The notes under the pieces are model-generated. The model saw only the letters and a list, made by a program, of their open reading frames with translations. It was not told where the DNA came from and did not search any database. Shown here piece after piece: positions 16,454 to 26,227 of a stretch of 64,000 nucleotides of DNA (positions are counted from its first letter, which is position 1; every line of letters begins with the position of its first letter). This DNA is from Bacteroidota bacterium. Lineage in GTDB: Bacteria > Bacteroidota > Bacteroidia > 2-12-FULL-35-15. The translations under genes were made by a program, and so were the position numbers. The stretch covers positions 69,553 to 133,552 of the forward strand of contig JAOQAG010000048.1 in the NCBI GenBank assembly GCA_025963715.1. The letters run 5' to 3'.

Positions 16454-18061
16454 ATGAAAAAAACAGCATTCATTCTTTTAGTTTTTATTGCACAATTTTC
16501 TGTTGCGCAGGAAAATGTAGTATACCCGATCATTCCGCAGCCTAATTATTTGCAGGCAACGGGCGGTACTTTTGCATTGTCGGATACTACTACAATTGTG
16601 GCGAATGAAAATTCATTTGAAGCGCAATACTTAAAAAGTTATTTGGAAAAAAATTACGATCTGCATGTGAAAATTGATTCACATTATCCACCCTTTAAAA
16701 ATTTTATCCTGCTGCTCAATGCCATTGAAAACAATGCCACGCAGCTCGATCAGGAATCGTATCAATTAAAGGTCACCAAAAAAGGAGTAACGATCACTGC
16801 GGTTGGAAGCGCCGGATTGTTTTACGGTATCGAAAGCCTGATCCAGTTATTGCCGGTAGAAAAAAGTAAAAATTTGAATGTTGCCTGCTTGCAGATCTCC
16901 GATTGGCCGCGCTATACCTGGCGGGGAATGCATCTGGATTGCAGCCGCCATTTTTTTACAAAAGACGAAGTGAAAAAATACATCGATTATTTAGCGATGT
17001 ATAAATTCAATACATTTCACTGGCATTTAACCGACGATCAGGGTTGGCGCATCGAGATCAAACAATATCCTTTGCTTACTTCGGTAGGCGGACAACGCAA
17101 CCAAACGCTGATCGGGAAACCATCTAAAAACGATAAATATGACGGTAAAGCGTACGGCGGATTTTACACACAGGAAGATGTAAAAGAAATTGTAGCGTAT
17201 GCCACCGAGCGCCACATTACTATTGTGCCGGAAATAGAAATGCCGGGGCATTCATTAGCCGCGCTTGCCGGTTATCCGCAATATTCGTGTACAGGCGGAC
17301 CGTTTAAAACCTATACCACCTGGGGCGTTTCCGACGATGTGTATTGTGCCGGAAATGATAGCACCTATACATTTATTGAAAATATTTTGACAGAAGTATT
17401 CGACCTGTTCCCGGGAAAATACGTTCACATTGGCGGAGATGAATGTCCGAAAGAACGCTGGAAAGAGTGTCCGAAATGTAAAAAAAGAATGGCGGATGAA
17501 CACCTGAAAGATGAAAACGAATTGCAAAGTTATTTTGTAACGCGGATCGAAAAATTTGTGAATTCGAAAGGAAAACAAATTGTGGGCTGGGACGAAATTT
17601 TAGACGGCGGACTTGCTCCGAATGCTACCGTAATGAGCTGGCGCGGAACACAGGGCGGAATTGCCGCTGCAAAACAAAACCATTATGTGGTGATGACACC
17701 GGGCAAGCCTTGTTATTTTGATCATTATCAATCCAAAGCAAAAGACAGGGAACCGCTGGCGATTGGTGGATTCAATCCGCTGGATTCGGTTTATAATTAT
17801 GATCCAACGCCTAAATCATTATCGGTAACCGAACAACAATATATTTTGGGCGCGCAGGGAAATGTGTGGACGGAATACATTACTGATTTTTCAAAAGTGG
17901 AATATATGTCGCTGCCCCGTATGTGCGCTTTATCCGAAGTGGTATGGACGAAACCCGAAAATAAAAATTACAGCAATTTTATTGCACGTTTAAAAATGAA
18001 TTCGAAAATACTCGATCGCATGAATGCGAATTATGCGAAATTATTCACGCTTCAAAAATAA
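16454..18061 (+). CDS. GH20 beta-N-acetylhexosaminidase
   Basis: A 535-residue secreted exo-enzyme. Signal peptide 1-19 (ending VAQ), a GH20b-type N-terminal alpha/beta domain (about 22-145), then a TIM barrel. Conserved GH20 segments are WRGMHLDCSRHFF (156-168), HWHLTDDQGWRIEIK (189-203), PEIEMPGH (259-266) and HIGGDE with the catalytic Asp329-Glu330 pair used in substrate-assisted hydrolysis. It removes terminal beta-linked GlcNAc (or GalNAc) in the periplasm or at the surface. In this operon it would cut the chitobiose core or antennary GlcNAc of N-glycans. Five bases separate it from the glycosylasparaginase gene. Confidence 0.93.
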   Translation: MKKTAFILLVFIAQFSVAQENVVYPIIPQPNYLQATGGTFALSDTTTIVANENSFEAQYLKSYLEKNYDLHVKIDSHYPPFKNFILLLNAIENNATQLDQESYQLKVTKKGVTITAVGSAGLFYGIESLIQLLPVEKSKNLNVACLQISDWPRYTWRGMHLDCSRHFFTKDEVKKYIDYLAMYKFNTFHWHLTDDQGWRIEIKQYPLLTSVGGQRNQTLIGKPSKNDKYDGKAYGGFYTQEDVKEIVAYATERHITIVPEIEMPGHSLAALAGYPQYSCTGGPFKTYTTWGVSDDVYCAGNDSTYTFIENILTEVFDLFPGKYVHIGGDECPKERWKECPKCKKRMADEHLKDENELQSYFVTRIEKFVNSKGKQIVGWDEILDGGLAPNATVMSWRGTQGGIAAAKQNHYVVMTPGKPCYFDHYQSKAKDREPLAIGGFNPLDSVYNYDPTPKSLSVTEQQYILGAQGNVWTEYITDFSKVEYMSLPRMCALSEVVWTKPENKNYSNFIARLKMNSKILDRMNANYAKLFTLQK

Positions 18062-18065
18062 GGAA

Positions 18066-19064
18066 ATGACGAGCAGAAGAAATTTTATCAAAACATCGGC
18101 ATTGGCTTCCGCGGCTTTGCTGACAAATGTTTCGGAAAGCAAAGCTTCCGCAAATAAAAAAGAAAGCAGTAGTGCAATCACAAAGCCCATTGTGCTTTCC
18201 ACCTGGAATTTCGGATTAAAAGCCAACGATGCTGCATGGGAAGTTTTAAAAACAAACGGACGCGCACTGGATGCCGTGGAGGCGGGTGTGAAAATTCCGG
18301 AAGGCGATCCAACCGAGCGTAGTGTGGGGTATGGCGGTCGTCCCGATCGGGATGGACGCGTAACGCTGGATGCCTGCATCATGGATGAATTTGCAAACAT
18401 TGGTTCGGTGGCGTGTTTGGAATTTATCAAACATCCCATTTCTGTTGCGCGTGCTGTGATGGAAAAAACGCCGCACGTAATGCTGGTGGCCGATGGCGCT
18501 TTGCAGTTTGCCTTGTCGCAGGGATTTGTAAAAGAAAATTTACTGGTGGAGGAATCCGAAAAAGAATGGAAAGAATGGCTGAAAACCAGCAATTACAAAC
18601 CCATTGCGAATATTGAAAATCACGATACTATTGGCATGATCGCGCTGGACGCTGCCGGAAACCTTTCCGGAGCATGTACTACCAGCGGCATGGCATTTAA
18701 AATGCACGGCCGTGTGGGCGATTCGCCGATCATTGGTGCGGGTTTGTATGTGGACAATGAAATTGGCGCTGCAACAGCAACAGGGCACGGAGAAGAAGTG
18801 ATCCGGATTGCAGGTTGCCATTTGGTAGTGGAACTGATGCGCCAGGGAAAATCGCCGCAGGATGCTTGTGTAGAGGCGGTGAACCGTGTAGTGAAATTAA
18901 TAAGCCTGCGTAAAAAAGAATTAAAAGACATCCAGGTTGGATTTATTGCATTGAATAAAAACGGCGAATACGGCGCCTATTGTGTGCAAAGCGGATTTAA
19001 TTATGCGGTGCATGATGCCACAGGAAACCGTTTGATCGATTCGGATTTTCATTTGAAAATGTAA
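18066..19064 (+). CDS. N4-(beta-N-acetylglucosaminyl)-L-asparaginase (glycosylasparaginase)
   Basis: A 332-residue Ntn-hydrolase precursor that cleaves the GlcNAc-Asn bond of degraded N-glycoproteins. The start MTSRRNFIKTSALASAALL is a canonical twin-arginine signal. PIVLSTWNFG, DDPTER-like DPTERSVGYGGRPDRDGRVT and the autocleavage site NHDTIGMIALDA are present; Thr188 is the expected nucleophile exposed by self-cleavage. GACTTSGMAFKMHGRVGDSP and GAATATGHGEE are substrate-pocket segments. From memory it closely resembles the secreted Elizabethkingia (Flavobacterium) meningoseptica enzyme. The frame is open from 18024, but the Tat signal fixes the start at 18066, five bases after the GH20 stop. 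Last gene of the tight run. Confidence 0.93.
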   Translation: MTSRRNFIKTSALASAALLTNVSESKASANKKESSSAITKPIVLSTWNFGLKANDAAWEVLKTNGRALDAVEAGVKIPEGDPTERSVGYGGRPDRDGRVTLDACIMDEFANIGSVACLEFIKHPISVARAVMEKTPHVMLVADGALQFALSQGFVKENLLVEESEKEWKEWLKTSNYKPIANIENHDTIGMIALDAAGNLSGACTTSGMAFKMHGRVGDSPIIGAGLYVDNEIGAATATGHGEEVIRIAGCHLVVELMRQGKSPQDACVEAVNRVVKLISLRKKELKDIQVGFIALNKNGEYGAYCVQSGFNYAVHDATGNRLIDSDFHLKM

Positions 19065-19172
19065 TTTTTCTAATGTGCAGATGTGCTGATTACTGATGTG
19101 CAGATGGTGTAAAGCGGATTATAATTGTTGATGTTAGTCGTGATGTAATTTGAAAATCATAAAAAAATAAAT

Positions 19173-19263
19173 GTCATCCCGGGCTTGACCCGGGATCTCA
19201 TAAATGTTTGCAGTATTTAATTCAGTACTTAATTAACAGATCCCGGGTCAAGCCCGGGATGAC
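19173..19263 (+). repeat. Paired-palindrome element B, full copy (91 bp)
   Basis: Starts GTCATCCCGGGCTTGACCCG and ends CCCGGGTCAAGCCCGGGATG plus AC, so both ends are hairpins and also inverted copies of each other. The 40-bp interior contains CTCATAAATGTTTGCAG and CTTAATTAACAG. The same 91-bp length occurs inverted at 54787-54877. It fills the gap between the glycosylasparaginase and cutC genes and may act as a bidirectional terminator. Confidence 0.8.
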
Positions 19264-19353
19264 AGTATAAAAAACAAGTATTGATATTTCGTTTAACATT
19301 CAACAAAAAATATTTTAATTGTCTTAATAGCCTTTGTGCCTTAGTGGTAAAAA

Positions 19354-20022
19354 ATGAAAAAATTAGAGATCGCTTGTTTTAATCCGGAATCCGCCATCAT
19401 CGCGCAAAATGGCGGTGCCGACAGGGTTGAGCTCTGCGCGGATCAGTTAACAGGCGGGATCACGCCGCCGTACGAAATTGTTATACAAACACGCAAAAGC
19501 TTAACGATCGATATTGTGGTAATGATCCGGCCGCGTGGCGGAAATTTTGTGTATACCGGTGCTGAATTCGAACAAATGAAAACAGATATTGCTGCATTAA
19601 AAAATACCGGCATCAATGGTTTTGTATTTGGAATTTTAACAGCGGATAATCAAATTAATAAATCACAAAATACCGAATTGGTGGAATTGGCAAAACCATT
19701 TTCCTGTACATTTCACCGTGCATTTGACGTTGCTGCAGATATAGAAGCAGCATTGGAAGCTGTAATTGAATGCGGATTCAAAACCATTTTAACATCCGGA
19801 CAAAAAAACAGCGGGCCGGAAGGAATAAATGAACTGGAAAAAATAATCAAACTGGCAAATAATAGAATTGTGATCATGCCGGGCGGTGGCGTTCGCTCTT
19901 CCAACGTTGCGGAATTAAAAAACAAATTGAACACTTCGTATTTTCATTCTTCTGCAATCACCGATCAAAGCGGGATTGCGAATTTACAGGAAGTAAAACT
20001 GCTTAAAGAAAAACTGAATTGA
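19354..20022 (+). CDS. cutC: CutC family TIM-barrel protein
   Basis: A 222-residue cytoplasmic protein. LEIACFNPESAIIAQNGGADRVELCADQLTGGITPP (about 3-38) is the PF03932 signature, and MIRPRGGNFVY, TFHRAFDVAADIEAAL, ILTSGQK and MPGGGVRSSNVAEL match CutC barrels. The family was named for copper homeostasis, but its biochemical role is poorly supported. Here the stop overlaps the start of a beta-mannosidase (TTGA, 20019-20022), so the two are translationally coupled, and the locus otherwise degrades N-glycans. That context suggests a sugar- or glycoamino-acid-related role rather than copper handling; this is inference. Confidence 0.85.
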   Translation: MKKLEIACFNPESAIIAQNGGADRVELCADQLTGGITPPYEIVIQTRKSLTIDIVVMIRPRGGNFVYTGAEFEQMKTDIAALKNTGINGFVFGILTADNQINKSQNTELVELAKPFSCTFHRAFDVAADIEAALEAVIECGFKTILTSGQKNSGPEGINELEKIIKLANNRIVIMPGGGVRSSNVAELKNKLNTSYFHSSAITDQSGIANLQEVKLLKEKLN

Positions 20023-22586
20023 TAAAACGGGTACTCAAATATTTTTTTGTTTTATACCTGCTGTCAATTACGCTGCATGCACAGGTTGTGGAAAAAAATC
20101 TGGATGACAGTCATTGGAAATTCAAGCAAAAAACAGAACACAAATGGCGGAGTGCAGCAGTTCCGGGCACCGTTCACACCGACCTGTTAAAACATAAATT
20201 AATTCCCGATCCGTATATTGCCGACAATGAAAAATTGGTGCAATGGGTGGAAAACGAAGACTGGGAATACAAAACCACATTCACACTTTCGGAAACGGAA
20301 ATGCAGCAATCACACATTGAACTACAGTTCGATGGTTTGGATACGTACGCCAGTGTGTATGTGAACGATTCGCTGGTGATCACTGCCGATAATATGTTCC
20401 GTACCTGGAATACAGATGTGAGAAAATATGTGCACAAAGGAAAAAACGAAGTGTACATTTTATTTGAATCCGCCGTAAAAAAAGGAAAAGCAGAAGCTGC
20501 AAAATTAAATTATACACTGCCCGGCGATGAAAAAGTATTTACGCGTAAAGCGCAATATCAGTACGGTTGGGACTGGGGACCGCGTTTGGTTACCTGTGGG
20601 ATCTGGAAAGATGTAAAGCTTATTTTCTGGAACGATGCAAAAATGCTGAATGTGCAATATGTGCAGCAATCATTGAGCGATACGCTTGCGGAGCTGGAAT
20701 TTATCTGCACCATTAAAAGCGATGTGGACGCAAACGCTTACATGGATATTTCGTATGGCGGATTCATGAGCGATATGCTGAGCGGAGAAATTAACTCGAA
20801 GATCAAATTAAAAAAAGGCATCAATACCTATCCGCTGTATTATTCGGTGAAAGACCCACAACGCTGGTGGTGCAATGGTTTGGGCTTTCCAACAATGTAT
20901 CATTTCCTGATCACACTTTCGTACGATTCGCGTTTTCTCGATACAGAAAATATTGCCATAGGCTTGCGCACGCTGGAATTGGTGCAGGAAAAAGACAGTG
21001 TCGGCGCTTCCTTTTATTTTAAATTAAATGGCGTGCCCGTGTTTATGAAAGGTGCCAATTACATTCCGCCCGATAATTTTTTACCGCGCGTTGATCACAA
21101 TGGGATGCGCAGTGTAGTTGAAAATGCAGTAAATGCAAACATGAACATGCTGCGCGTTTGGGGCGGTGGCGCTTACGCAGATGATGAGTTTTACAATCAA
21201 TGCGACTATCACGGAATTTTAATCTGGCAGGATTTTATGTTCGCTTGCGCGATGTACCCGGGAGATGAAAAATTCATTCAGAATGTAAATGCAGAAATTA
21301 CCCAACAGGTGCAGCGTTTGCGCAATCACCCCAGCCTTGCATTGTGGTGCGGAAACAATGAAATAGATGAAGGCTGGCACAACTGGGGTTGGCAAAAACA
21401 ATACAAGTATTCAGATAGTGATTCCACAAAAATTGCAAGTGATTACAACAAATTATTTCGACAGGAAATCCCTGCTCTTATAAAACAAAATGATCCCACG
21501 CGTTTTTATTGGGAATCTTCTCCTTCTATCGGCTGGGGGCACAACCAAAGCCTGCAGCAGGGCGATTCGCATTACTGGGGCGTGTGGTGGGGCAACGAAC
21601 CGTTTGAGATTTATAATCAAAAAGTGGGAAGGTTTATGAGCGAATACGGCTTTGAAGGAATGCCGGATTACAGTACTTTTAAGAAGATCGCGGATAAAAA
21701 AGAATTGAATTTTAATTCCGCTGCGGTAAAAAACCATCAGAAGCATCCAACCGGTTATCAAACGATCCAAAGCTATATGGAACGCGATTATAAAATTCCC
21801 GCTGATTTTGAAAAATACATTTATGTATCACAACTCCTGCAGGCGCAAGGAATCAAAACCGCCATTGAAGCACATCGCAGGGCAAAGCCGTATTGCATGG
21901 GAACACTATTCTGGCAGCTGAACGATTGCTGGCCGGTAACTTCCTGGAGCAGCGTGGATTATTACAATCATTGGAAAGCGCTGCAATACCAGGCAAAACG
22001 AAGCTATGCACCGCTTATTGTTTCGGTCACGGAAGCAAATAAAAATTGTGAAGTGTATATCGTGAACGATGAACGGGATACGCTCAGCAGGCGATTGTTG
22101 GTGCAGCTGCTGGATTTTAACGGAAATGCGATCTGGAGCAAAGTGCTGGATGTAGTGATCCCACCCAATAGCAGCGGAATGTATTATTCCGTTAATAAAA
22201 ATGATTTCGGGGATTTTGATGCGAAACAAACGGTGCTTTCTGCTTCTTTGCTGGTTCCGAAAGCATTTGACAATTCGAACGTGATCCATTTTACCGAAGA
22301 ATCAACGGCGATGTTTTATTTTGTAAAGCCCAAAGACCTGCAGTTGCCGAAACCGGTATTCAGGATCGATGCAACCACCACTGACAACGATCAGTACCTG
22401 GTAATCAGTACCGATGTTTTTGCAAAAGATGCCTGTATTACAATCGATGGAGAATCCTTAAATTTGAGTGATAATTTTTTTGACCTGATGCCCGGGCAGC
22501 AAAAAGTGATTTATCTGCCGAGAGGTAAAAAAATTCGTTCGCTTAAAAAGAAAACACACATTGCATCATTAGTTGATGCGTATTAA
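20019..22586 (+). CDS. GH2 beta-mannosidase
   Basis: An 855-residue secreted glycosidase starting at TTG 20019 inside the cutC stop; no ATG precedes the signal peptide (IKRVLKYFFVLYLLSITLHAQ). Domain order is the GH2 sugar-binding jelly roll (about 30-200; WEYKTTFTL, FDGLDTYASVYVND), an Ig-like domain, then the TIM barrel. Diagnostic: RVWGGGAYADDEFY, the acid/base in WCGNNEIDE (Glu448) and the nucleophile in MSEYGFEGMP (Glu542), with the FWQLNDCWPVTSWSSVDY segment of beta-mannosidases. It cleaves Man-beta-1,4-GlcNAc, the linkage in the N-glycan core (also mannan oligosaccharides). Its location with GH92, GH20 and glycosylasparaginase favours the N-glycan substrate. Confidence 0.92.
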   Translation: MIKRVLKYFFVLYLLSITLHAQVVEKNLDDSHWKFKQKTEHKWRSAAVPGTVHTDLLKHKLIPDPYIADNEKLVQWVENEDWEYKTTFTLSETEMQQSHIELQFDGLDTYASVYVNDSLVITADNMFRTWNTDVRKYVHKGKNEVYILFESAVKKGKAEAAKLNYTLPGDEKVFTRKAQYQYGWDWGPRLVTCGIWKDVKLIFWNDAKMLNVQYVQQSLSDTLAELEFICTIKSDVDANAYMDISYGGFMSDMLSGEINSKIKLKKGINTYPLYYSVKDPQRWWCNGLGFPTMYHFLITLSYDSRFLDTENIAIGLRTLELVQEKDSVGASFYFKLNGVPVFMKGANYIPPDNFLPRVDHNGMRSVVENAVNANMNMLRVWGGGAYADDEFYNQCDYHGILIWQDFMFACAMYPGDEKFIQNVNAEITQQVQRLRNHPSLALWCGNNEIDEGWHNWGWQKQYKYSDSDSTKIASDYNKLFRQEIPALIKQNDPTRFYWESSPSIGWGHNQSLQQGDSHYWGVWWGNEPFEIYNQKVGRFMSEYGFEGMPDYSTFKKIADKKELNFNSAAVKNHQKHPTGYQTIQSYMERDYKIPADFEKYIYVSQLLQAQGIKTAIEAHRRAKPYCMGTLFWQLNDCWPVTSWSSVDYYNHWKALQYQAKRSYAPLIVSVTEANKNCEVYIVNDERDTLSRRLLVQLLDFNGNAIWSKVLDVVIPPNSSGMYYSVNKNDFGDFDAKQTVLSASLLVPKAFDNSNVIHFTEESTAMFYFVKPKDLQLPKPVFRIDATTTDNDQYLVISTDVFAKDACITIDGESLNLSDNFFDLMPGQQKVIYLPRGKKIRSLKKKTHIASLVDAY

Positions 22587-23037
22587 TTTGCTTACATTTT
22601 TTGAATGCTGTGTATGGGAACGCAGATCAAAAATGATTTTTAGGATGTAAAAAAGATCGCCTGTGGCGCTTATGATTGAAAATTATAATTTGATTGGTTG
22701 CAGATCTATCAAAGAGGTATTAATAATGATATAGCGCTCTATTTTTGGGCTTCGCCTTTTTGAGCTTGTCAGTAATAGCCGGTAATGAGCGTGGCTGAAA
22801 TTATATTTTCGGAGCGATAAGGTGCGTACGTGAAATTATCCGCGGTTGGTCTTCGCGCCAGCAGAAGAGCAAATTACATTACAAGATCAAAAAAGGTTTT
22901 TGTTACTTTTTGCCTTCAAAAAGTTAAAAGATAAATAATTGCGAAATTAAAAATGGTGTCTGTTGGTACAAAGTTGCCGATACTCATTTAATTTTATGCG
23001 ATGTTGCAAAATTCCGATACTCATTAAAAATAACAAT
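22587..23037. repeat. Gap with divergent copy of element I and leader of the GH92 gene
   Basis: A diverged third copy of the ~225-bp element I covers about 22755-22930: it shares TCAGTAATAG, GGTAATGAGCG, CGTGAAATTATCC-CGGTT, CGCGCCAGC, and the closing TTACTTTTTGCCTTCAAAAA hairpin. Between 22977 and 23025 the 12-mer CCGATACTCATT occurs twice, 37 bases apart. A related phrase (GTACAAAGTT..GATACTCATTTAA) occurs at 50221, so this too looks like dispersed repeat rather than an operator. No gene seen. Confidence 0.55.
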
Positions 23038-26004
23038 ATGAAAAAACATACTATATCCCTCCGCATTTTATTGTCGTTTGCATTTTGTTTAGTAAGCGCA
23101 TTCGTATCTGCACAACAAACCAATTCGCAATACGTGGATCCTATGATCGGCACCGGCGGCCACGGTCATACATTTCCCGGTGCTACCGTTCCGTTTGGGA
23201 TGGTGCAGCTTTCGCCGGATACGCGCATCGACGACAGTTGGGATGGCTGCAGCGGTTACCATTACAGCGATACCGTGATCTACGGTTTTTCACATACACA
23301 TTTAAGCGGCACCGGCTGCAGCGATTACGGCGATATTAATTTAATGCCAACGGTTGGGAACATCAGCGTTGACAGCTCAAAATATGCTTCCGGATTTTCG
23401 CACAAGAATGAAAAAGCCAGTGCCGGATATTATTCCGTAAAGCTGAAAAATAAAGTGAATGTGGAATTAACAGCTACTACACGCGTTGGTTTTCATAAAT
23501 ATACTTTTCCGAAAACCACGCAGGCAAATATTATTCTTGATCTCACGCATCGTGATAAAACGCTGGAATCGACGTTGGCAATTGTAAGCGCTACCGAAGT
23601 GGAAGGTATGCGCAGAAGTGAAGCCTGGGCGCAGGATCAACACATTTATTTTGTGATCCAGTTTTCAAAACCATTCGTGGAAACTATTTTTATAAATAAT
23701 GTAAAGCAGGACAGGTTTGTCTACGCTTGCAATTTTGAACCACTTCATATTGATTCCTCAACAAACATCAAAGCCGCATTTACATTTAAAACAGCTGCAA
23801 ACGAAGCGGTGTACATGAAAGTCGGGATTTCGACAGTAAGCATTGAAGGTGCGCGCAATAACCTGAAAGCGGAATTGCCGGGTTGGGATTTTGAAAAAAC
23901 AAAGCTGGAAGCGCGGCTTGCATGGGACAAAGAATTGAGCAAGATCCAGATCACCACCGATAATAAAGATCAGCTGAAAACATTTTACACGGCTTTGTAT
24001 CACACCATGATCCAGCCGAATGTGAACATGGATGTGGACGGCATGTACCGTGGCCGCGATAATCAAATTCATCATGCGGACGGATTTACGTATTATTCCG
24101 TGTTCTCGCTCTGGGATACATTCCGCGCTGCGCATCCGCTGTACACGATCATAGACCGGACACGCACACTGGATTTTGTGAAAACATTTTTAGCACAATT
24201 CAAAGATGGCGGGCGGTTACCGGTATGGGAGCTCGCCAGTAACGAAACCGATTGCATGATCGGTTACCATTCCGTGAGCGTGATCGCGGATGCTGCTGTA
24301 AAAGGAATTCATGATTTTGATTTGAATTTAGCATTGGAAGCAATGAAAAAATCGGCTACCTGGGATCATCTTGGTTTACCTGCTTACATGGATCATGGCT
24401 GCATTACAATGGATGATGAACACGAAAGCGTTTCCAAAACAGTGGAATATTCTTACGATGACTGGTGCATTGCACAGGTGGCGAAAATGCTGGACAAACA
24501 AGCGGATTACGACACGTACATGAAACGTTCGCAATACTGGAAAAATGTATTTGATCCCGGAACTGGTTTTATGCGTCCGAAAAAAAATGGGAATTGGTTA
24601 ACGCCGTTTGAGCCGCGTGAGGTCAATAATAATTTCACAGAAGGAAATTCCTGGCAATACACCTTTTTTGTGCCGCAGGATCTCGATGGTTTGATCCGCA
24701 GAATGGGTGGCCCCGAAAATTTTGAGAAAAAACTGGACGAGCTTTTTACCACTACCACAAAAACAACCGGTCGCGAACAGGCGGATATTACCGGCTTGAT
24801 CGGCCAGTATGCACAAGGCAACGAACCAAGCCATCACATGGCATACTTGTATGATTTTGTTGGTAAATCCTGGAAAACAGAAGAACGCATTCACCAGATC
24901 TGCACACAGTTTTATAAAGCAGCACCGGATGGTTTGATCGGTAATGAAGATTGCGGACAAATGAGCGCCTGGTTTGTATTGAGTTCATTGGGTATTTATG
25001 AAGTAACGCCGGGTTCGGGCAATTATGTTTTCGGGACACCGTTGTTTAAAGAAGCAAAAATTAATTTGGAGAATGGAAATTCACTCGCGATCAAAACAAT
25101 TAATTTTTCTGCCACTAATTTTTATGTGGATCGCATCAAATACAATGATGCCTTGTTGAACCCGCGTGTTATAAAATACGATAACATCATGAATGGCGGT
25201 ACGCTGGAATTCAGCATGAGCGCGGTGCCTACCAAACAATCTGAATACGACATCACACCGTTGTACGATGTAAACGAAAAACAAATCGTGGTAAACCCTA
25301 TTATTGCAGCTGATTCCCGCGTTTTCAAAAACGCGCTGACGGTTAATTTAAAAGCGGATCATACGAATGATAATATTTATTACACACGCGATGGCTCGGA
25401 TCCTACAATTAATTCCATTTTGTATACTGCTGCATTTACTATTGATACCACCACCACGGTAAAAGCAATCGAAGTAAGTATTGAAGGCGATAAAAGTTTT
25501 ATTACAAGCGGTACATTTTATAAAATGCCGCATCCCGACTGGAAAATAAAGATCAATGCAAAATACAATGCACAATATACTGCCGGTGGTGATGAAGGCC
25601 TGATCGATGGAATGCACGGTACCGAAAACTGGCGCAAAGGCGATTGGCAAGGCTATCAGTCACAGGATTTTGAAGCAGTGATCGACCTCGGAAAAGAGCA
25701 AAAAATAAATGCGGTTTCATCTACCTATTTGCAGGATAGCCGCGCCTGGATCTTGTTTCCAACAAAAGTGGAATATTCGTTTTCCAACGATGGAATCACA
25801 TACAGCAGCCCTGTAACTGTTATCAACAGTGCCGATCCAAAGGATAACAAAGTACAGGTAAAACAATTTCAGCAGGGGATTTCACAAAATGTAACAGCGC
25901 GTTATGTAAAAGTAAAAGCCATTAATTTCGGAAAGTTGCCGGAATGGCACCAGGGAGCAGGCGGTGATGCGTTTATTTTTGTGGATGAGGTAGAGGTTTA
26001 TTAG
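23038..26004 (+). CDS. GH92 alpha-mannosidase with chitobiase-like and F5/8-type C-terminal domains
   Basis: 988 residues with a signal peptide (about 1-27, ending VSAQ). YVDPMIGTGGHGHTFPGATVPFGMVQLSPDT is the GH92 N-terminal hallmark. The catalytic barrel includes DTFRAAHPLYT, LPVWELASNETDCMIGYHS, EGNSWQYTFFVPQD, GNEPSHH and GNEDCGQMSAWFVLSSLG. GH92 enzymes are Ca-dependent, inverting exo-alpha-mannosidases acting on high-mannose N-glycans. After about residue 760 comes a chitobiase/Fn3-like strand module (YYTRDGSDPT), then a C-terminal discoidin/CBM32-like domain (FEAVIDLGKEQKINAVSSTY). The frame is open from 22963; the signal peptide sets ATG 23038. No T9SS sorting domain, so periplasmic or surface by another route. 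Confidence 0.92.
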   Translation: MKKHTISLRILLSFAFCLVSAFVSAQQTNSQYVDPMIGTGGHGHTFPGATVPFGMVQLSPDTRIDDSWDGCSGYHYSDTVIYGFSHTHLSGTGCSDYGDINLMPTVGNISVDSSKYASGFSHKNEKASAGYYSVKLKNKVNVELTATTRVGFHKYTFPKTTQANIILDLTHRDKTLESTLAIVSATEVEGMRRSEAWAQDQHIYFVIQFSKPFVETIFINNVKQDRFVYACNFEPLHIDSSTNIKAAFTFKTAANEAVYMKVGISTVSIEGARNNLKAELPGWDFEKTKLEARLAWDKELSKIQITTDNKDQLKTFYTALYHTMIQPNVNMDVDGMYRGRDNQIHHADGFTYYSVFSLWDTFRAAHPLYTIIDRTRTLDFVKTFLAQFKDGGRLPVWELASNETDCMIGYHSVSVIADAAVKGIHDFDLNLALEAMKKSATWDHLGLPAYMDHGCITMDDEHESVSKTVEYSYDDWCIAQVAKMLDKQADYDTYMKRSQYWKNVFDPGTGFMRPKKNGNWLTPFEPREVNNNFTEGNSWQYTFFVPQDLDGLIRRMGGPENFEKKLDELFTTTTKTTGREQADITGLIGQYAQGNEPSHHMAYLYDFVGKSWKTEERIHQICTQFYKAAPDGLIGNEDCGQMSAWFVLSSLGIYEVTPGSGNYVFGTPLFKEAKINLENGNSLAIKTINFSATNFYVDRIKYNDALLNPRVIKYDNIMNGGTLEFSMSAVPTKQSEYDITPLYDVNEKQIVVNPIIAADSRVFKNALTVNLKADHTNDNIYYTRDGSDPTINSILYTAAFTIDTTTTVKAIEVSIEGDKSFITSGTFYKMPHPDWKIKINAKYNAQYTAGGDEGLIDGMHGTENWRKGDWQGYQSQDFEAVIDLGKEQKINAVSSTYLQDSRAWILFPTKVEYSFSNDGITYSSPVTVINSADPKDNKVQVKQFQQGISQNVTARYVKVKAINFGKLPEWHQGAGGDAFIFVDEVEVY

Positions 26005-26227
26005 TTCAATGTTCATTGGTTTATTAGTTTGCTGTATATTTTGTTTTGATTATTTACCGAAAATTTAATTAATATTATTACTACGAATCAAACTATGAAA
26101 ACGGGACTTTACAACTCAGGGATGACAAAGGTTGTGACTGGATTTATAAACGAAAAATAAAATCATGACAGGCAGAATAGACAAACCACTGTATATAACC
26201 CCTTCAAACGTTAGCTGCACCCTTACA
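26005..26227. other. Gap after the GH92 gene; nothing recognised
   Basis: AT-rich spacer. I see no member of the large palindromic families and no gene. It marks the boundary between the catabolic locus and a cluster of small unknown secreted proteins. Confidence 0.4.

Noticed and set aside
22964-22977. Possible sigma-54 promoter (TGGTAC..TTGC) before GH92
   Set aside because: GG to GC spacing is nine bases instead of ten, and the phrase is shared with a dispersed repeat at 50221, so it is not a specific promoter.
22977-23025. Direct CCGATACTCATT pair as an operator for GH92
   Set aside because: A related GATACTCATTTAA phrase occurs at 50221 away from any glycan gene, which makes a dispersed repeat more likely.
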